From: an uncultured Flavobacterium sp.
GTDB lineage: Bacteria > Bacteroidota > Bacteroidia > Flavobacteriales > Flavobacteriaceae
Direction: 5' to 3'
NCBI RefSeq assembly: GCF_951805225.1
Contig: NZ_OX638201.1
Coordinates: forward strand, 1,240,001-1,304,000
Length of the DNA: 64,000 nt
Both the position numbers and the translations under genes were made by a program. The notes under the pieces were generated by a model. The model made no database searches. It was not told the DNA's origin and worked only from the letters and a program-made list of their open reading frames with translations. Of this stretch, positions 16,907-26,304 are shown piece by piece (position 1 is the first letter of the stretch; each line of letters starts with the position of its first letter).

Positions 16907-17526
16907 ATAAATCCAATTATAAAACAACTATGCGCCAGAAAATTTAGGATAAACAAAACCAAGCTAAATATGGATTCGTCTTGTCTAATCAAAAACCAGT
17001 TGATTGCCAGCATGAAAGGCAAAAATGGTACATGAAATACCAGAATACCCAGGATGTACCAAAAAAAAACTGATTTTTTGAAATTTAATATTTTGTCTGA
17101 ATTGAAAATCTCTACCAAATATAAGCAAGATAATATCATAACTAACAGAACTCCAATTGCAAAGCTATAAATAAATGAATGATTGACGTTCTCTTTGAAG
17201 TACCAAATATTTAGAAAAAAAGAAACTATAAACAATATTAGAAATATATGACCGGCAAATCTGTAGGAGCGTTTCAATAAAATGCTCCGAATTAGTAGTA
17301 TATAGGCAGAAAAACTTACGAACATATAGAAATTATAAACATAATAGTTTAATAAACCTGTCCATTGCGTAAAGTAGTAGCCGACTATTTCTATTAATAC
17401 GGAGAACCAAATTAAAACAACTAAAAATTTAGCTTTTTTACCAGGCAGTTTGTTCAGTGAGAACAAACCGACAATACCTGATAATAAAGCTAAATAGACG
17501 ATATAAGATCTTAAAAATTCAAACAT
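16879..17526 (-). CDS. multi-pass membrane protein in two-component operon
   Basis: A 215-residue protein with about seven predicted transmembrane helices and short polar loops, and no enzymatic motif. Its position directly before, and overlapping, a kinase that lacks a sensor domain suggests it is the sensory partner (inference). I do not recognise a named family. The N-terminus appears outside and the C-terminus charged (SEKKYNY). Confidence 0.65.
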   Translation of the reverse strand: MFEFLRSYIVYLALLSGIVGLFSLNKLPGKKAKFLVVLIWFSVLIEIVGYYFTQWTGLLNYYVYNFYMFVSFSAYILLIRSILLKRSYRFAGHIFLILFIVSFFLNIWYFKENVNHSFIYSFAIGVLLVMILSCLYLVEIFNSDKILNFKKSVFFWYILGILVFHVPFLPFMLAINWFLIRQDESIFSLVLFILNFLAHSCFIIGFIWSEKKYNY

Positions 17527-17533
17527 AATTTTT

Positions 17534-17965
17534 TTAATATATTAAGCTAGGCGGTCTTCCAATGTTTCCATAATTCATTGGTGAAAGGCTTTCGACATCG
17601 CTTGAGGTTTGTTCTTGAACCAAAGCAAAACTTTGCACTTTTGCAATGGAAGTTACTGTTTTCTTTCCGGTTGGCACCAAAAATAAAGTGGTTAATCCGG
17701 CTTTTTCTCCGTGTTTTTCATCATCCGGATAAACTCCAAAGTAAAAACGGATTCCATCTACTGTATAACCATCTTCTAATCCTTGAGTTTTTATATAATG
17801 AATGTAGTTTTCCAGTTCTTCTAAGGAATACCAAATCGCATTTGCATCTTCTTTTTTAGCAGCTTTGGCGGCCAGACCAGCTCTCTTTTTATTATAATTT
17901 AAATTCAGCTGTTTAGCGAATTCCTTAGTAATTAATTGACTCGGTTTTGCGGGAGGATTTTTCAT
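17534..17965 (-). CDS. conserved hypothetical protein, first gene of two-component operon
   Basis: A 143-residue soluble protein without signal peptide. The N-terminal third is basic (NKKRAGLAAKAAKKED), the centre has a YSLEELENYIHYIKTQG helix and a DGIRFYFGVYPDD strand pair, and the C-terminal ~35 residues look disordered (ending NIGRPPSLIY). I do not know the family. It lies 7 bp upstream of the membrane protein gene and has a consensus promoter 62 bp before its ATG, so it leads the four-gene operon. Confidence 0.6.
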   Translation of the reverse strand: MKNPPAKPSQLITKEFAKQLNLNYNKKRAGLAAKAAKKEDANAIWYSLEELENYIHYIKTQGLEDGYTVDGIRFYFGVYPDDEKHGEKAGLTTLFLVPTGKKTVTSIAKVQSFALVQEQTSSDVESLSPMNYGNIGRPPSLIY

Positions 17966-18026
17966 GATTTTAGTTTTTATTGGTTGGTTAAAATATTAGT
18001 CATCGAATACTTTAAAATATTCATGC

Positions 18027-18057
18027 CAAAATTATTTCAATCGTTTCATCAGAACAA
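18027..18057 (-). promoter_or_regulatory. promoter of the two-component operon
   Basis: On the minus strand TTG (18057-18055), a 20-bp spacer and TAATTTTG (18034-18027) fit the Bacteroidota consensus, 62 bp before the ATG at 17965. Confidence 0.65.
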
Positions 18058-18181
18058 GGGTGAAAACCCCCTTTTTTTGTCCGGTAAATTTATTTGAAAA
18101 ATGGGTTAAATTACTCTTTATTAATTATTTATAAATATTTAGTTTTACATCGTTAATTTTATACTCTTCTAAAACACGAAA

Positions 18182-18351
18182 ATGCGATCTGCCATTATTC
18201 AGGCAGAAATAAAAGCCAAGCCACCACAACAAGCAAAATAACGATCGAATTGATTGTTCAGAAAACGGAAAATAAATTCAATATTGAACGTTTAAAATCT
18301 GAATTTTCAACGCCAATTCTGTTCCATTTTATCCTAAAAGAACAGTCTTAA
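18182..18351 (+). pseudogene. possible frameshifted small gene
   Basis: An ATG at 18182 opens a short frame (MRSAIIQAEIKAKPPQQ) that stops after 19 codons. The next frame from the same point continues with coding-like residues (SKITIELIVQKTENKFNIER) to a TAA at 18349-18351. A one-base shift near 18230 would join them into a ~56-residue protein. It could be chance. The rest of the 17966-18472 gap is AT-rich without recognisable features apart from the operon promoter. Confidence 0.25.
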
Positions 18352-18472
18352 TCTCCATATTTTAATTTCATATAATATCAATTATTTGGACAAAAATGAC
18401 AATCTGGGAAACTCCGGAAATAATGTTTTTGACTTCTTAACATCATCAAAAATAACCATAAATAAAAAAGCT

Positions 18473-19297
18473 ATGAGAACTATAAAATTAGGCGTAAAAT
18501 CAAGTGAAGTATATTATTTGAATGAACTTCTCTTAAAATTGAAATATAGTGTGCTGGTTTCTGATTCTTTTGGAGTTGCAACAGATAAAGCGGTGCGGGA
18601 TTTTCAATTGAAAAATAGTTTAGTTGTAGACGGAGTAGTAGGTTTGAAAACCTGGTCTGCTTTGATCGAAAAAACGAAAGTTGGATTTTCTTCGAATAGT
18701 AAATTGCTTTCCGAACAAAATTTAATTGACTTCGCAAACGAACATAATCTTGAATTAGCCGTTGTAAAAGCTGTTAATGAAGTCGAAAGCGGAGGGAAGG
18801 GATTTCTTGTCGATGGACGCCCAAAGATTTTGTTTGAAGGTCACGTTTTTTGGGAACAACTTGAAGCGCGAAATATAAATCCTGTTACCTATCAAAATGC
18901 AAACACGAAGGATATTCTTTATGAGAAATATACAAAAAAATATTATTTGGGCGGAACTGCAGAATATACACGCTTAGAAAGAGCTATAAAACTCAATCCT
19001 GACAAGAAATTCAGTGATGCGGCAAAATGTGCTGCTTCGTGGGGTTTGTACCAAATAATGGGTTATAATTCGCTTAGTATTGGATATAATACAATCGATG
19101 AGTTTGTTGAAAAAATGTATTTGAATGAAGGCGAACACCTCAAAGCTTTCGGATTGTTTCTGAAAGCCAATAATCTTATTAAACTTCTAAAAGACAAAAA
19201 ATGGGCTGATTTTGCCTTAAAATACAACGGAAAAGCTTATAAAACGAATAAATACGATGAAAAATTAATGAAAGCGTATTTGAAGTTTAAGGCTTAA
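18473..19297 (+). CDS. peptidoglycan-binding N-acetylmuramidase
   Basis: A 274-residue protein from the ATG at 18473; an in-frame TTG at 18386 would add 29 polar residues and cannot be excluded. Residues ~1-65 are a peptidoglycan-binding domain (LGVKSSEVYYLNELLLKL and DGVVGLKTWSAL). Residues ~80-270 are a DUF3380-type N-acetylmuramidase: VNEVESGGKGFL (catalytic Glu103 or Glu105) and GRPKILFEGHVFW. It cleaves the glycan strand of peptidoglycan. No signal peptide is seen, as in phage-type endolysins, but no phage genes are nearby. A large inverted repeat follows. Confidence 0.8.
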   Translation: MRTIKLGVKSSEVYYLNELLLKLKYSVLVSDSFGVATDKAVRDFQLKNSLVVDGVVGLKTWSALIEKTKVGFSSNSKLLSEQNLIDFANEHNLELAVVKAVNEVESGGKGFLVDGRPKILFEGHVFWEQLEARNINPVTYQNANTKDILYEKYTKKYYLGGTAEYTRLERAIKLNPDKKFSDAAKCAASWGLYQIMGYNSLSIGYNTIDEFVEKMYLNEGEHLKAFGLFLKANNLIKLLKDKKWADFALKYNGKAYKTNKYDEKLMKAYLKFKA

Positions 19298-19353
19298 AAG
19301 TTTTTTTTGTTCATGTTTCAAGTTTCATGTTTTCCTTAGTTTGAGCATAATTT

Positions 19354-19425
19354 TACCGCAAAGTTCGCAAAGATTTACGCAAAGTTTCGCAAAGCCTTGC
19401 GTAAATCTTTGTGAACTTTGCGGTT
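19354..19425. repeat. dispersed inverted repeat, AACCGCAAAG family
   Basis: The ~30-bp arms 19354-19383 and 19396-19425 are near-perfect reverse complements (CCGCAAAGTTCGCAAAGATT type). The same sequence recurs at 48389-48469. Flanks carry GTTTCAAG/CCTGAAAC motifs shared with that copy. Confidence 0.85.
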
Positions 19426-19484
19426 AAGTAAAACATTCCAACAAACGTGAAACCTGAAACAAAGAAAACCTGAAACAAAAAGAA

Positions 19485-19516
19485 AAACCCGACAAGTTTT
19501 TAGACCTGTCGGGTTT
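19485..19516 (-). terminator. terminator downstream of pheT
   Basis: A 10-bp stem (AAACCCGACA at 19485-19494 with its complement at 19507-19516) with a 12-base loop and a T-run on the minus strand, 21 bases after the pheT stop. Confidence 0.75.
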
Positions 19517-19536
19517 ATATTATGAGAAGTTATGTT

Positions 19537-21957
19537 TTATCTTAAAACAGCTCCAATTTCAGTCTCAAAAGTTTGTTGCAATTTCGACATGATTTTATCA
19601 ATTTGAGAATCGGTAAGTGTTTTAGTATTGTCTTGAATTGTAAAGCTCAAAGCATACGATTTTTTACCTTCCGGAAGTTTATCACCTTCATAAACATCAA
19701 ATAAATTAACGTCTTTTAAAAGCGTCTTTTCCGTTTGTTTAGCCAAATTATAAATACGCTCATAAGTTGTACTTTGATCGATTAATAAGGCTAAATCTCT
19801 ACGAACTTCCGGGTATTTAGGAATCTCGGTATATTTGATTTTTCCGGTAATAATTTTCAGAACTAAATCCCAGTTGAAATCAGCATAATAAACATCTTGT
19901 TTGATTCCGAAATGTTTCAATATTGATTTTTTAACCACACCCATTTCAACCAAAGTATCGTTGTTGTAGCAAATCGCAGTTCCTTCTGAGAAAATATCAG
20001 ATTGAACCGGAGCATTTGAGATTTTTTCAATTCCTAAACGAGTAAGAATTCCTTTTGCATATCCCTTCAATAAAAAGAAATCTGTTACTTTTTGCGGATT
20101 TGTCCAGCTTTCTTTGTTTCTGTTTCCAGAAATCAACAAAGTAAGATGTTTGTGCTCTTCGTAACCGTTAAGATATTTATGGTATGATTTTCCGAATTCG
20201 AATAATTTCAAATCAGAATTTCTTCTGTTAATATTATAAGAGATTGCTTCTAAACCAGAAAACAACAAGGATTGACGCATTGTTGCCAAATCACTACTTA
20301 AAGGATTCAACATCGTAACATTATGTTCTTCTTTTAAAACAGTAGATAATTTTGCATAAGCTGCTGTTGTCAAAGAGTTTGCCATCATTTCATGGAATCC
20401 TTGAGAATTCAATTGTCCCGCAATTACATTCTGAACTTTATAATCTTCCGTTCTTGGAGAATTAGCAACCGTTGCATTGAATTTTTTAGAGAATTCGATG
20501 TTGTTATAACCGTAAACTCTCAAAATCTCTTCGATTACATCAATTTCACGCTGAACATCAACACGATAAGCCGGAATTGTTAATCCTAAACCAGAATCAG
20601 AAACACTGTTTACTTTAATATCTAAAGAAACTAATATTTTCTTAATTGTATCTTTTGGGATTTCTTGCCCGATGATTTTCGAAACGTGACTGAAATTCAA
20701 TAAAACAGAGAAATCTTCTACTTTTTTAGGATAAACTTCTACAACATCAGATGTTAGTTTTCCGCCCGCAACTTCCTGAATTAAAAGTGCAGCACGTTTT
20801 AGTGCATATTCCGTAATTGTTGGGTCAATTCCTCTTTCAAATCTAAAAGAAGCATCTGTATTTAATCCGTGACGTTTTGCTGTTTTACGAATACTTACAG
20901 CGTCAAAATAGGCACTTTCTAAGAATATAGAAGTTGTTCCTTCAGTCACGCCAGATTTTTTTCCTCCAAAAACACCAGCAATACAAAGCGGTCCTTTTTC
21001 GTCACAAATCATTAAATCTTCTTTGTGTAATGTTCTTTCGACATCATCTAAAGTAGTGAATTTTGTGCCTTCCGGAAGTGTTTTTACGATAATTTTTCCG
21101 TTGATTTTTGCAGCATCAAATGCGTGCAAAGGTTGTCCTAATTCATGCAAAACATAATTAGTAACGTCGACAATATTATTTTTTGGAGTTAATCCAATAG
21201 CTTTCAAACGATCTTGCAACCAGCTTGGAGATTCATGAACAGAAATTCCAGAAATGGTAACACCGCAATATCTAGGCGCCAATAAAGGTTCCTCAACATT
21301 AACGTCAATTTTTAAAGTACGCATTTCAACTCTAAAATTACTTACAGATGGCGTAATCAATTCGATATTAACACCACGTTGAAGCATTCCTGCTCTTAAA
21401 TCACGCGCAGTACCAAAATGACTCATTGCATCGGCACGATTTGGCGTTAATCCAATTTCGAAAACTTCATCATTAGCAATCTGAAACACCTCAGAAGCAG
21501 CTGTTCCCGGTACCAAAGCATCATCAAGAACCATGATTCCGTCGTGGCTTGTACCCAAACCTAATTCATCTTCGGCACAAATCATTCCGTGGCTTTCCAT
21601 TCCGCGAATTTTTCCTTTTTTAATGGTAAATTCACCGCCGTCTTTATCGTATAAAATAGTTCCAATAGTTGCAACAGGTACTTTTTGTCCGGCAGCAACA
21701 TTCGCAGCACCGCAAACAATTTGTATAGGCGCTTCCTGACCAATATTTACAGTTGTAACTCTTAATCTGTCAGCATCAGGATGTTTTTCGCAAGTAAGTA
21801 CGTGTCCTACAACAACTCCTTCTAAACCGCCTTTAATCGATTGGTATTTTTCGACAACTTCAACTTCCAGTCCTAAATCTGTAAGTAATTCTGAAGTTTG
21901 TTCCGATGTCCAGTCTGTTTTGATGAATTGTTTTAACCAGTTGTAAGATATTTTCAT
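19537..21957 (-). CDS. pheT: phenylalanine--tRNA ligase beta subunit
   Basis: An 806-residue subunit of the tetrameric PheRS. In order it has the N-terminal MKISYNWLKQF start, the tRNA-binding EMAP-like domain (~40-150, CEKHPDADRLRV), the B3/B4 editing region (RYCGVTISGI), the B5 domain, the catalytic-like core and a C-terminal ferredoxin-fold anticodon-binding domain (YPEVRRDLALLID). The ATG at 21957 is preferred because a -7 promoter element lies just upstream. The gene stands alone; pheS is not in this window. Confidence 0.97.
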   Translation of the reverse strand: MKISYNWLKQFIKTDWTSEQTSELLTDLGLEVEVVEKYQSIKGGLEGVVVGHVLTCEKHPDADRLRVTTVNIGQEAPIQIVCGAANVAAGQKVPVATIGTILYDKDGGEFTIKKGKIRGMESHGMICAEDELGLGTSHDGIMVLDDALVPGTAASEVFQIANDEVFEIGLTPNRADAMSHFGTARDLRAGMLQRGVNIELITPSVSNFRVEMRTLKIDVNVEEPLLAPRYCGVTISGISVHESPSWLQDRLKAIGLTPKNNIVDVTNYVLHELGQPLHAFDAAKINGKIIVKTLPEGTKFTTLDDVERTLHKEDLMICDEKGPLCIAGVFGGKKSGVTEGTTSIFLESAYFDAVSIRKTAKRHGLNTDASFRFERGIDPTITEYALKRAALLIQEVAGGKLTSDVVEVYPKKVEDFSVLLNFSHVSKIIGQEIPKDTIKKILVSLDIKVNSVSDSGLGLTIPAYRVDVQREIDVIEEILRVYGYNNIEFSKKFNATVANSPRTEDYKVQNVIAGQLNSQGFHEMMANSLTTAAYAKLSTVLKEEHNVTMLNPLSSDLATMRQSLLFSGLEAISYNINRRNSDLKLFEFGKSYHKYLNGYEEHKHLTLLISGNRNKESWTNPQKVTDFFLLKGYAKGILTRLGIEKISNAPVQSDIFSEGTAICYNNDTLVEMGVVKKSILKHFGIKQDVYYADFNWDLVLKIITGKIKYTEIPKYPEVRRDLALLIDQSTTYERIYNLAKQTEKTLLKDVNLFDVYEGDKLPEGKKSYALSFTIQDNTKTLTDSQIDKIMSKLQQTFETEIGAVLR

Positions 21958-21987
21958 GTGTAACTTTATTATTCTAGTATGAGGATA

Positions 21988-21995
21988 CAAATATA
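21988..21995 (-). promoter_or_regulatory. candidate -7 element of pheT
   Basis: It reads TATATTTG on the minus strand, 30 bases before the ATG at 21957. A TTG exists upstream, but at a 24-bp spacing, which is long. Confidence 0.45.
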
Positions 21996-22243
21996 AGGAT
22001 TGCGTGTTGTAGTAAGAAACAATTTATTTGGTTTTTTTAAGCTGATTTTAATCGGCTGAAAATTAATTATTTCTGATTTTTATTCATTTTAGAATCATTA
22101 TTTTAAGAATTAGACATTAAATGAATCTAGTATGGATTAATATGGTTTTTTAGCTGAAAAAAACTAACCAATAAGAAAAGTTTAAGCTAATTGTAAATCT
22201 TTAAAATAAGATAAAATGTAGTCATTAAAACTTTGTAACGAAG

Positions 22244-23173
22244 TTAATAGATCTTGCAGCTGCATTTTTCGCTATTTTCATTTAGCAAAGTATAAGTTAG
22301 TAAAAAGGTATGTGTACCATTGTTGTAACGGCTGAACTTGGTTATAGATTGATCGTAAGCATAACCAACTTTGAAATTATCAAATAAACGAACTCCAAAA
22401 AGAAGCCCGACACTTGAATTGTAGTCAAAATTTAAACTGGCAATATATTTTTCGTACCAATTGAGGTTAAGAGAAGTCAGAACACTAATTGGCGCGCCTT
22501 CTGTAACTCTGACCAAAGCTGCAGGAGTTAAAGTAATATCTCGTCGCAGTTCAAATTTATAGCCAGTATTGAGGTAATAATTGTTTTTACTTTTCGAAAG
22601 AGAACTAGAATTATTGGCATTGTAATATTTTGAAACCAATAGATTAGGAGTTGAAAGCCCGATGAAGAATTTATCAGAATAAAAGTTCAGTCCCAGTCCT
22701 AATATGAAGGATAAATTGTTCTCAAAATTTGAATTAAAAACTTGTTCGCCAGGTTGGTAAACATCTAGCTGATTGATGTCGACTTTATAAGAATGTAATC
22801 CGCTTTTTAGTCCCAACGCCAGTTTGTATTTGTCATTTACATCAATGTAATAGGCAAAATTTCCTTCGATATTATATTCTCTTGCCGGACCAATAGCGTC
22901 ATGATACAAACTCAATCCAAGTCCAATTTTATTATAAGGCAATTTTGTATCTACAGATAAATATTGTGTTTTTGGAGCGCCATCAAATCCATACCATTGA
23001 CTCGAATAAATTCCGGCTACATTTAATCCGTCAGCTGCGCCTGCAAAAGCTGGATTATAAATCAACGGATTATAATTAAATACAGATAATTTAGAGTCAT
23101 TTTGTGATCTTACTATTAATGATAAAAGGAAGACTCCAGCAAAAACTATTATTTTTTTTGATTTGCTATTCAT
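22244..23173 (-). CDS. PorP/SprF family type IX secretion-associated outer-membrane protein
   Basis: A 309-residue protein with a signal peptide (1-23) and an outer-membrane beta-barrel pattern, beginning with the family hallmark YNPLIYNPAFAGAADGLN. In Flavobacterium, PorP/SprF proteins work with the type IX secretion system to hold specific cell-surface proteins, often encoded next to their partner. Its start overlaps by 8 bp the end of the large T9SS-sorted protein upstream, so the partner is almost certainly that protein. It is one of many paralogues expected in the genome. Confidence 0.92.
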   Translation of the reverse strand: MNSKSKKIIVFAGVFLLSLIVRSQNDSKLSVFNYNPLIYNPAFAGAADGLNVAGIYSSQWYGFDGAPKTQYLSVDTKLPYNKIGLGLSLYHDAIGPAREYNIEGNFAYYIDVNDKYKLALGLKSGLHSYKVDINQLDVYQPGEQVFNSNFENNLSFILGLGLNFYSDKFFIGLSTPNLLVSKYYNANNSSSLSKSKNNYYLNTGYKFELRRDITLTPAALVRVTEGAPISVLTSLNLNWYEKYIASLNFDYNSSVGLLFGVRLFDNFKVGYAYDQSITKFSRYNNGTHTFLLTYTLLNENSEKCSCKIY

Positions 23174-25352
23174 TGTTGCTGATATAGAGAAAACCTTTTT
23201 GCAAATTATTTTCTGATGAAATGTTCTTTTTAAAATTTATGACATAAAAATAAGAACCAGTTGGTAGTTTTTTACTTTTTTGAAATACTTCTCCGGCGTT
23301 TGCTTCACCATAAAAATAGTTCTCATTTACGCCATATTTTGAAGTGCGATAAACCAACTGACCAAAACGATTGTAAATTTCGACGGTATTTTCAGGAAAG
23401 AATTCTATATTTTTTACAACAAAGTGATCGTTTAAATCATTTCCGTCAATTGTAATTGAATTAAAAACAACTAATTGACATGGAACTACAGAAACTAAAA
23501 CAGCAGATTTTTTTGCACTTTGACAATTGGTTTTAGAATCAAATACAGAAGCATAATATGTAGAACCATTGCTAATTGGAGTATTTTCTGAAAGAGGAAT
23601 AACAGCGTTTTCTGAATCGTAAAAAATCATTTCAGTATTATTATCTCTCAAAGAACGTATCACTAATTCGTCGTCTAAGCATAATTGTTTCGTATAACTT
23701 GCAGGTAAATTATTTGCCGGATCTTCCAGAACGACATTAACTTTCAGACGATCTTTACTTTCGCATCCTGTTTGTAAATTAGTTTGTGCGGCATAATAAG
23801 TGGCATTGGTTAATGCTGTTGATGCAATTAAAGCGTTCGTATCTGTTGGGCTTTTAAACCATTTTATTCCATTACCTTTTACATCGATATCACTAATTGT
23901 GGGTTTGTTTATTGTACAGAAATATTGAATTGCATCACCAATTGGCGGAGGAAAATTCGATACAGAAGCAGTAAAAGCAATTCGGTTACTTGTGCAGCCA
24001 TTATCGTACACAGCAGCATAATATGTTGTTTTGTCGATCAAAGCGGTTGAAACTGCTAATTCTTCTGTTGATGTTAAAGAGCTATACCATTTTAGATTTT
24101 GGCTGCCAACATTTATACTCCCAATTGTTGCATTTTGATTGCAGAAATTTTGATTTGGATTTAAAACAGGTTCTGAAATTGGGTTATTATTGATTAAAAT
24201 GGATTCGCTAAAACTAAAGACACATCCGCTTTCGCTTGTTGCTGTTAGGCTTACATTATATCTTCCAGAATTTGCGAAAATGTGTTTTGGAGACTTTTCA
24301 ATTGAAGTTAATTCATCACCAAAATCCCAATTCCATTTTACATTTGGTTCACTTGTAACAGTCTTATTTTCAAAAGTTATTGGATTGAAGGTAGTTTGAG
24401 ATATATTACAAGATGTTATTGCTTCAAACAAAGGTGTGATTTTTGTTGGCTTTGTTAATAAGATCTCAATTTTTGATTCACAAACATTAGAATTACTATA
24501 AGCAGTCATTGTACATTCAAAAATTGCGCCTTCAGGATAATCTGCCACAGGTAAAGATGTAGTTGATGAATTTGTACCAACTTTTTTTCCTAAATAAGTC
24601 CAAAGATATTTGCTGAATCCATATGGAGCAATTAAATCAAAGGTTAGACTATTTGAACATACTTTTAAATCGGCTTTTAATTTATTGCATCTCGCTGAAA
24701 TATAAGCATAGCCAAAGTGCTCTTTCAAAGCGCAATCTTTTGTAGTGAATTCTATCTTTACAGTCGTTCCCATATACGCAGATAAGTTCACACCAACGGT
24801 TTGCCAGTTAGTCCATTTTACGATCTTGTACTTGTCTGTTTTTGGATCTGTATATTCATAAGTGTTAAAATTTTGCCCAGGCTGACCCGCATAAACTTTA
24901 TAATCACCACATAAAGGATCAATAATTTGACCATTGACATCTGTAATTGTAACACTAAATTGAGGTTGTTCTTTTGGTAGATGGTCGGGATCCTCAACAA
25001 CAATAGCATATTTGTATAAAAAAATGCTGTTTTCAGGCGTAACATTCATGGAGTAAACTAGCACTTCTGCTTCACCGCCCGCGTTTTCATTTCCAAGTTT
25101 AGCCGCAAATTTTTCTCCAGGCGGTATTGTAGCCAGCATATTACCAGTTCTTGGATCTAATGTAGATTCCGTTAGGATTGTATGTCTGGTTTCTTTAAAA
25201 CCTTTATCTCTTTTGGGACGAGCGTACGAACCGCTATAACCTTCCCAGCCAGAGAAAGTTCCTTCTGAAAAATCTGAATTATAGCATTCAGACTGACTGA
25301 ATCCTAAATTTACAAACAGAATAAATAATAAAAAGAAGTTTTTGTTTAGCAT
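23166..25352 (-). CDS. large T9SS-secreted adhesin-like protein with PKD and type B gliding-type C-terminal domain
   Basis: A 728-residue secreted protein with a signal peptide (1-19), an N-terminal lectin-like region (~22-230), a PKD domain (~310-388, with WNWDFGDE), three Ig-like repeats (~395-465, 470-542, 550-622, each with a Cys near the start and a TYYAA/TYYAS strand), and a gliding-motility-type C-terminal sorting domain (~625-728: NDHFVVKNIEFFPENTVEIY, NRFGQLVY, GSYFYVI). The last domain is the type B signal for the type IX secretion system. It is probably a surface adhesin attached by the SprF-like protein encoded downstream. Confidence 0.9.
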   Translation of the reverse strand: MLNKNFFLLFILFVNLGFSQSECYNSDFSEGTFSGWEGYSGSYARPKRDKGFKETRHTILTESTLDPRTGNMLATIPPGEKFAAKLGNENAGGEAEVLVYSMNVTPENSIFLYKYAIVVEDPDHLPKEQPQFSVTITDVNGQIIDPLCGDYKVYAGQPGQNFNTYEYTDPKTDKYKIVKWTNWQTVGVNLSAYMGTTVKIEFTTKDCALKEHFGYAYISARCNKLKADLKVCSNSLTFDLIAPYGFSKYLWTYLGKKVGTNSSTTSLPVADYPEGAIFECTMTAYSNSNVCESKIEILLTKPTKITPLFEAITSCNISQTTFNPITFENKTVTSEPNVKWNWDFGDELTSIEKSPKHIFANSGRYNVSLTATSESGCVFSFSESILINNNPISEPVLNPNQNFCNQNATIGSINVGSQNLKWYSSLTSTEELAVSTALIDKTTYYAAVYDNGCTSNRIAFTASVSNFPPPIGDAIQYFCTINKPTISDIDVKGNGIKWFKSPTDTNALIASTALTNATYYAAQTNLQTGCESKDRLKVNVVLEDPANNLPASYTKQLCLDDELVIRSLRDNNTEMIFYDSENAVIPLSENTPISNGSTYYASVFDSKTNCQSAKKSAVLVSVVPCQLVVFNSITIDGNDLNDHFVVKNIEFFPENTVEIYNRFGQLVYRTSKYGVNENYFYGEANAGEVFQKSKKLPTGSYFYVINFKKNISSENNLQKGFLYISNNE

Positions 25353-25412
25353 ATATTTTACTAATTTATTAAAATTAGAAAATATATCAAGATAATTAAG
25401 AGTTATTTTTAA

Positions 25413-26276
25413 TTAAATCAGTTCTTCAACATGTTTTTTGATGTTTTCCGCAATCTTCTTTGTTGGTAAATCATTCTCGTCATTACCAAACGGATCTTCG
25501 ATTTCCTCTGCAATAAGCTCTAAACTTGCTAATACATAAAAGATAAAAACAACCACGGGAGCAACAAGATATCCTAAACTAACAGAATAACCAAAAGGTA
25601 GTGTCATCGTATAAAAGAAAATGAATTTTTTTATAAAAGCGCTGTAAGAGTAGGGAATAGGTGTGTTTTTTATTCGCTCGCAAGCACCACAAATATCTGT
25701 AAACGCTTGTAATTCGTCATTTAAAATTATAAGTTGTTCTCCGCTAATTTTTTTTGCATCATACAAATCATTGATTTTATGATACATCATTCTCTTGATT
25801 TGATTCGGCTTGTGCTTATGATGATCAATTTCTAAATCAACATCATCAAAAAGCTGTTTTCCCGTATCTTCATCATGAAGATGTTTGTGCAAAATTGAAG
25901 CATATGCAGGAATAAATTTTCTAAAGAATTTACGATCATTTTCATCCTTTAATATTGCCGAAAGTTTAATCGCCAGATTGCGACTATTGTTTACAAGACC
26001 GCCCCATAATTTACGACCTTCCCACCAACGATCATAAGCGGTATTGGTTCTAAAAACAAGCAATAACGAAATTACAAATCCTAACATTCCATGCATTATT
26101 GGAATATTATGGATGTAATCATTTTTACCAACTTTGAAATAAGAAACTTCAAGATATCCGATAAGTGCAGAATAAAATCCGATAGCAATCATTATCGGAA
26201 ACAACTTTCTAACAGTATCTGATTTATGAAAATGGAATATAAAAGTAAACCACTCTTTGGTATTATATGAGATCAT
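25413..26276 (-). CDS. bestrophin family ion channel (YneE-like)
   Basis: A 287-residue inner-membrane protein of the bacterial bestrophin/UPF0187 family. Diagnostic segments are FRTNTAYDRWWEGRKLWGGL near residues 75-95, IPYSYSAFIKKFIF near 205-220, and the C-terminal EIEDPFGNDENDLP. Bacterial homologues form pentameric ion channels. It is separated by 60 bp from the T9SS pair and by 28 bp from the tolC-like gene, all on the same strand, so it may be read through from the efflux operon. Confidence 0.92.
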   Translation of the reverse strand: MISYNTKEWFTFIFHFHKSDTVRKLFPIMIAIGFYSALIGYLEVSYFKVGKNDYIHNIPIMHGMLGFVISLLLVFRTNTAYDRWWEGRKLWGGLVNNSRNLAIKLSAILKDENDRKFFRKFIPAYASILHKHLHDEDTGKQLFDDVDLEIDHHKHKPNQIKRMMYHKINDLYDAKKISGEQLIILNDELQAFTDICGACERIKNTPIPYSYSAFIKKFIFFYTMTLPFGYSVSLGYLVAPVVVFIFYVLASLELIAEEIEDPFGNDENDLPTKKIAENIKKHVEELI

Positions 26277-26304
26277 TTATGTTCGTTTTGAAAACAAAAA
26301 TACT

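Noticed and set aside
18473..19297. Prophage remnant signalled by an endolysin-type muramidase
   Set aside because: No other phage genes, integrase or attachment sites are nearby.
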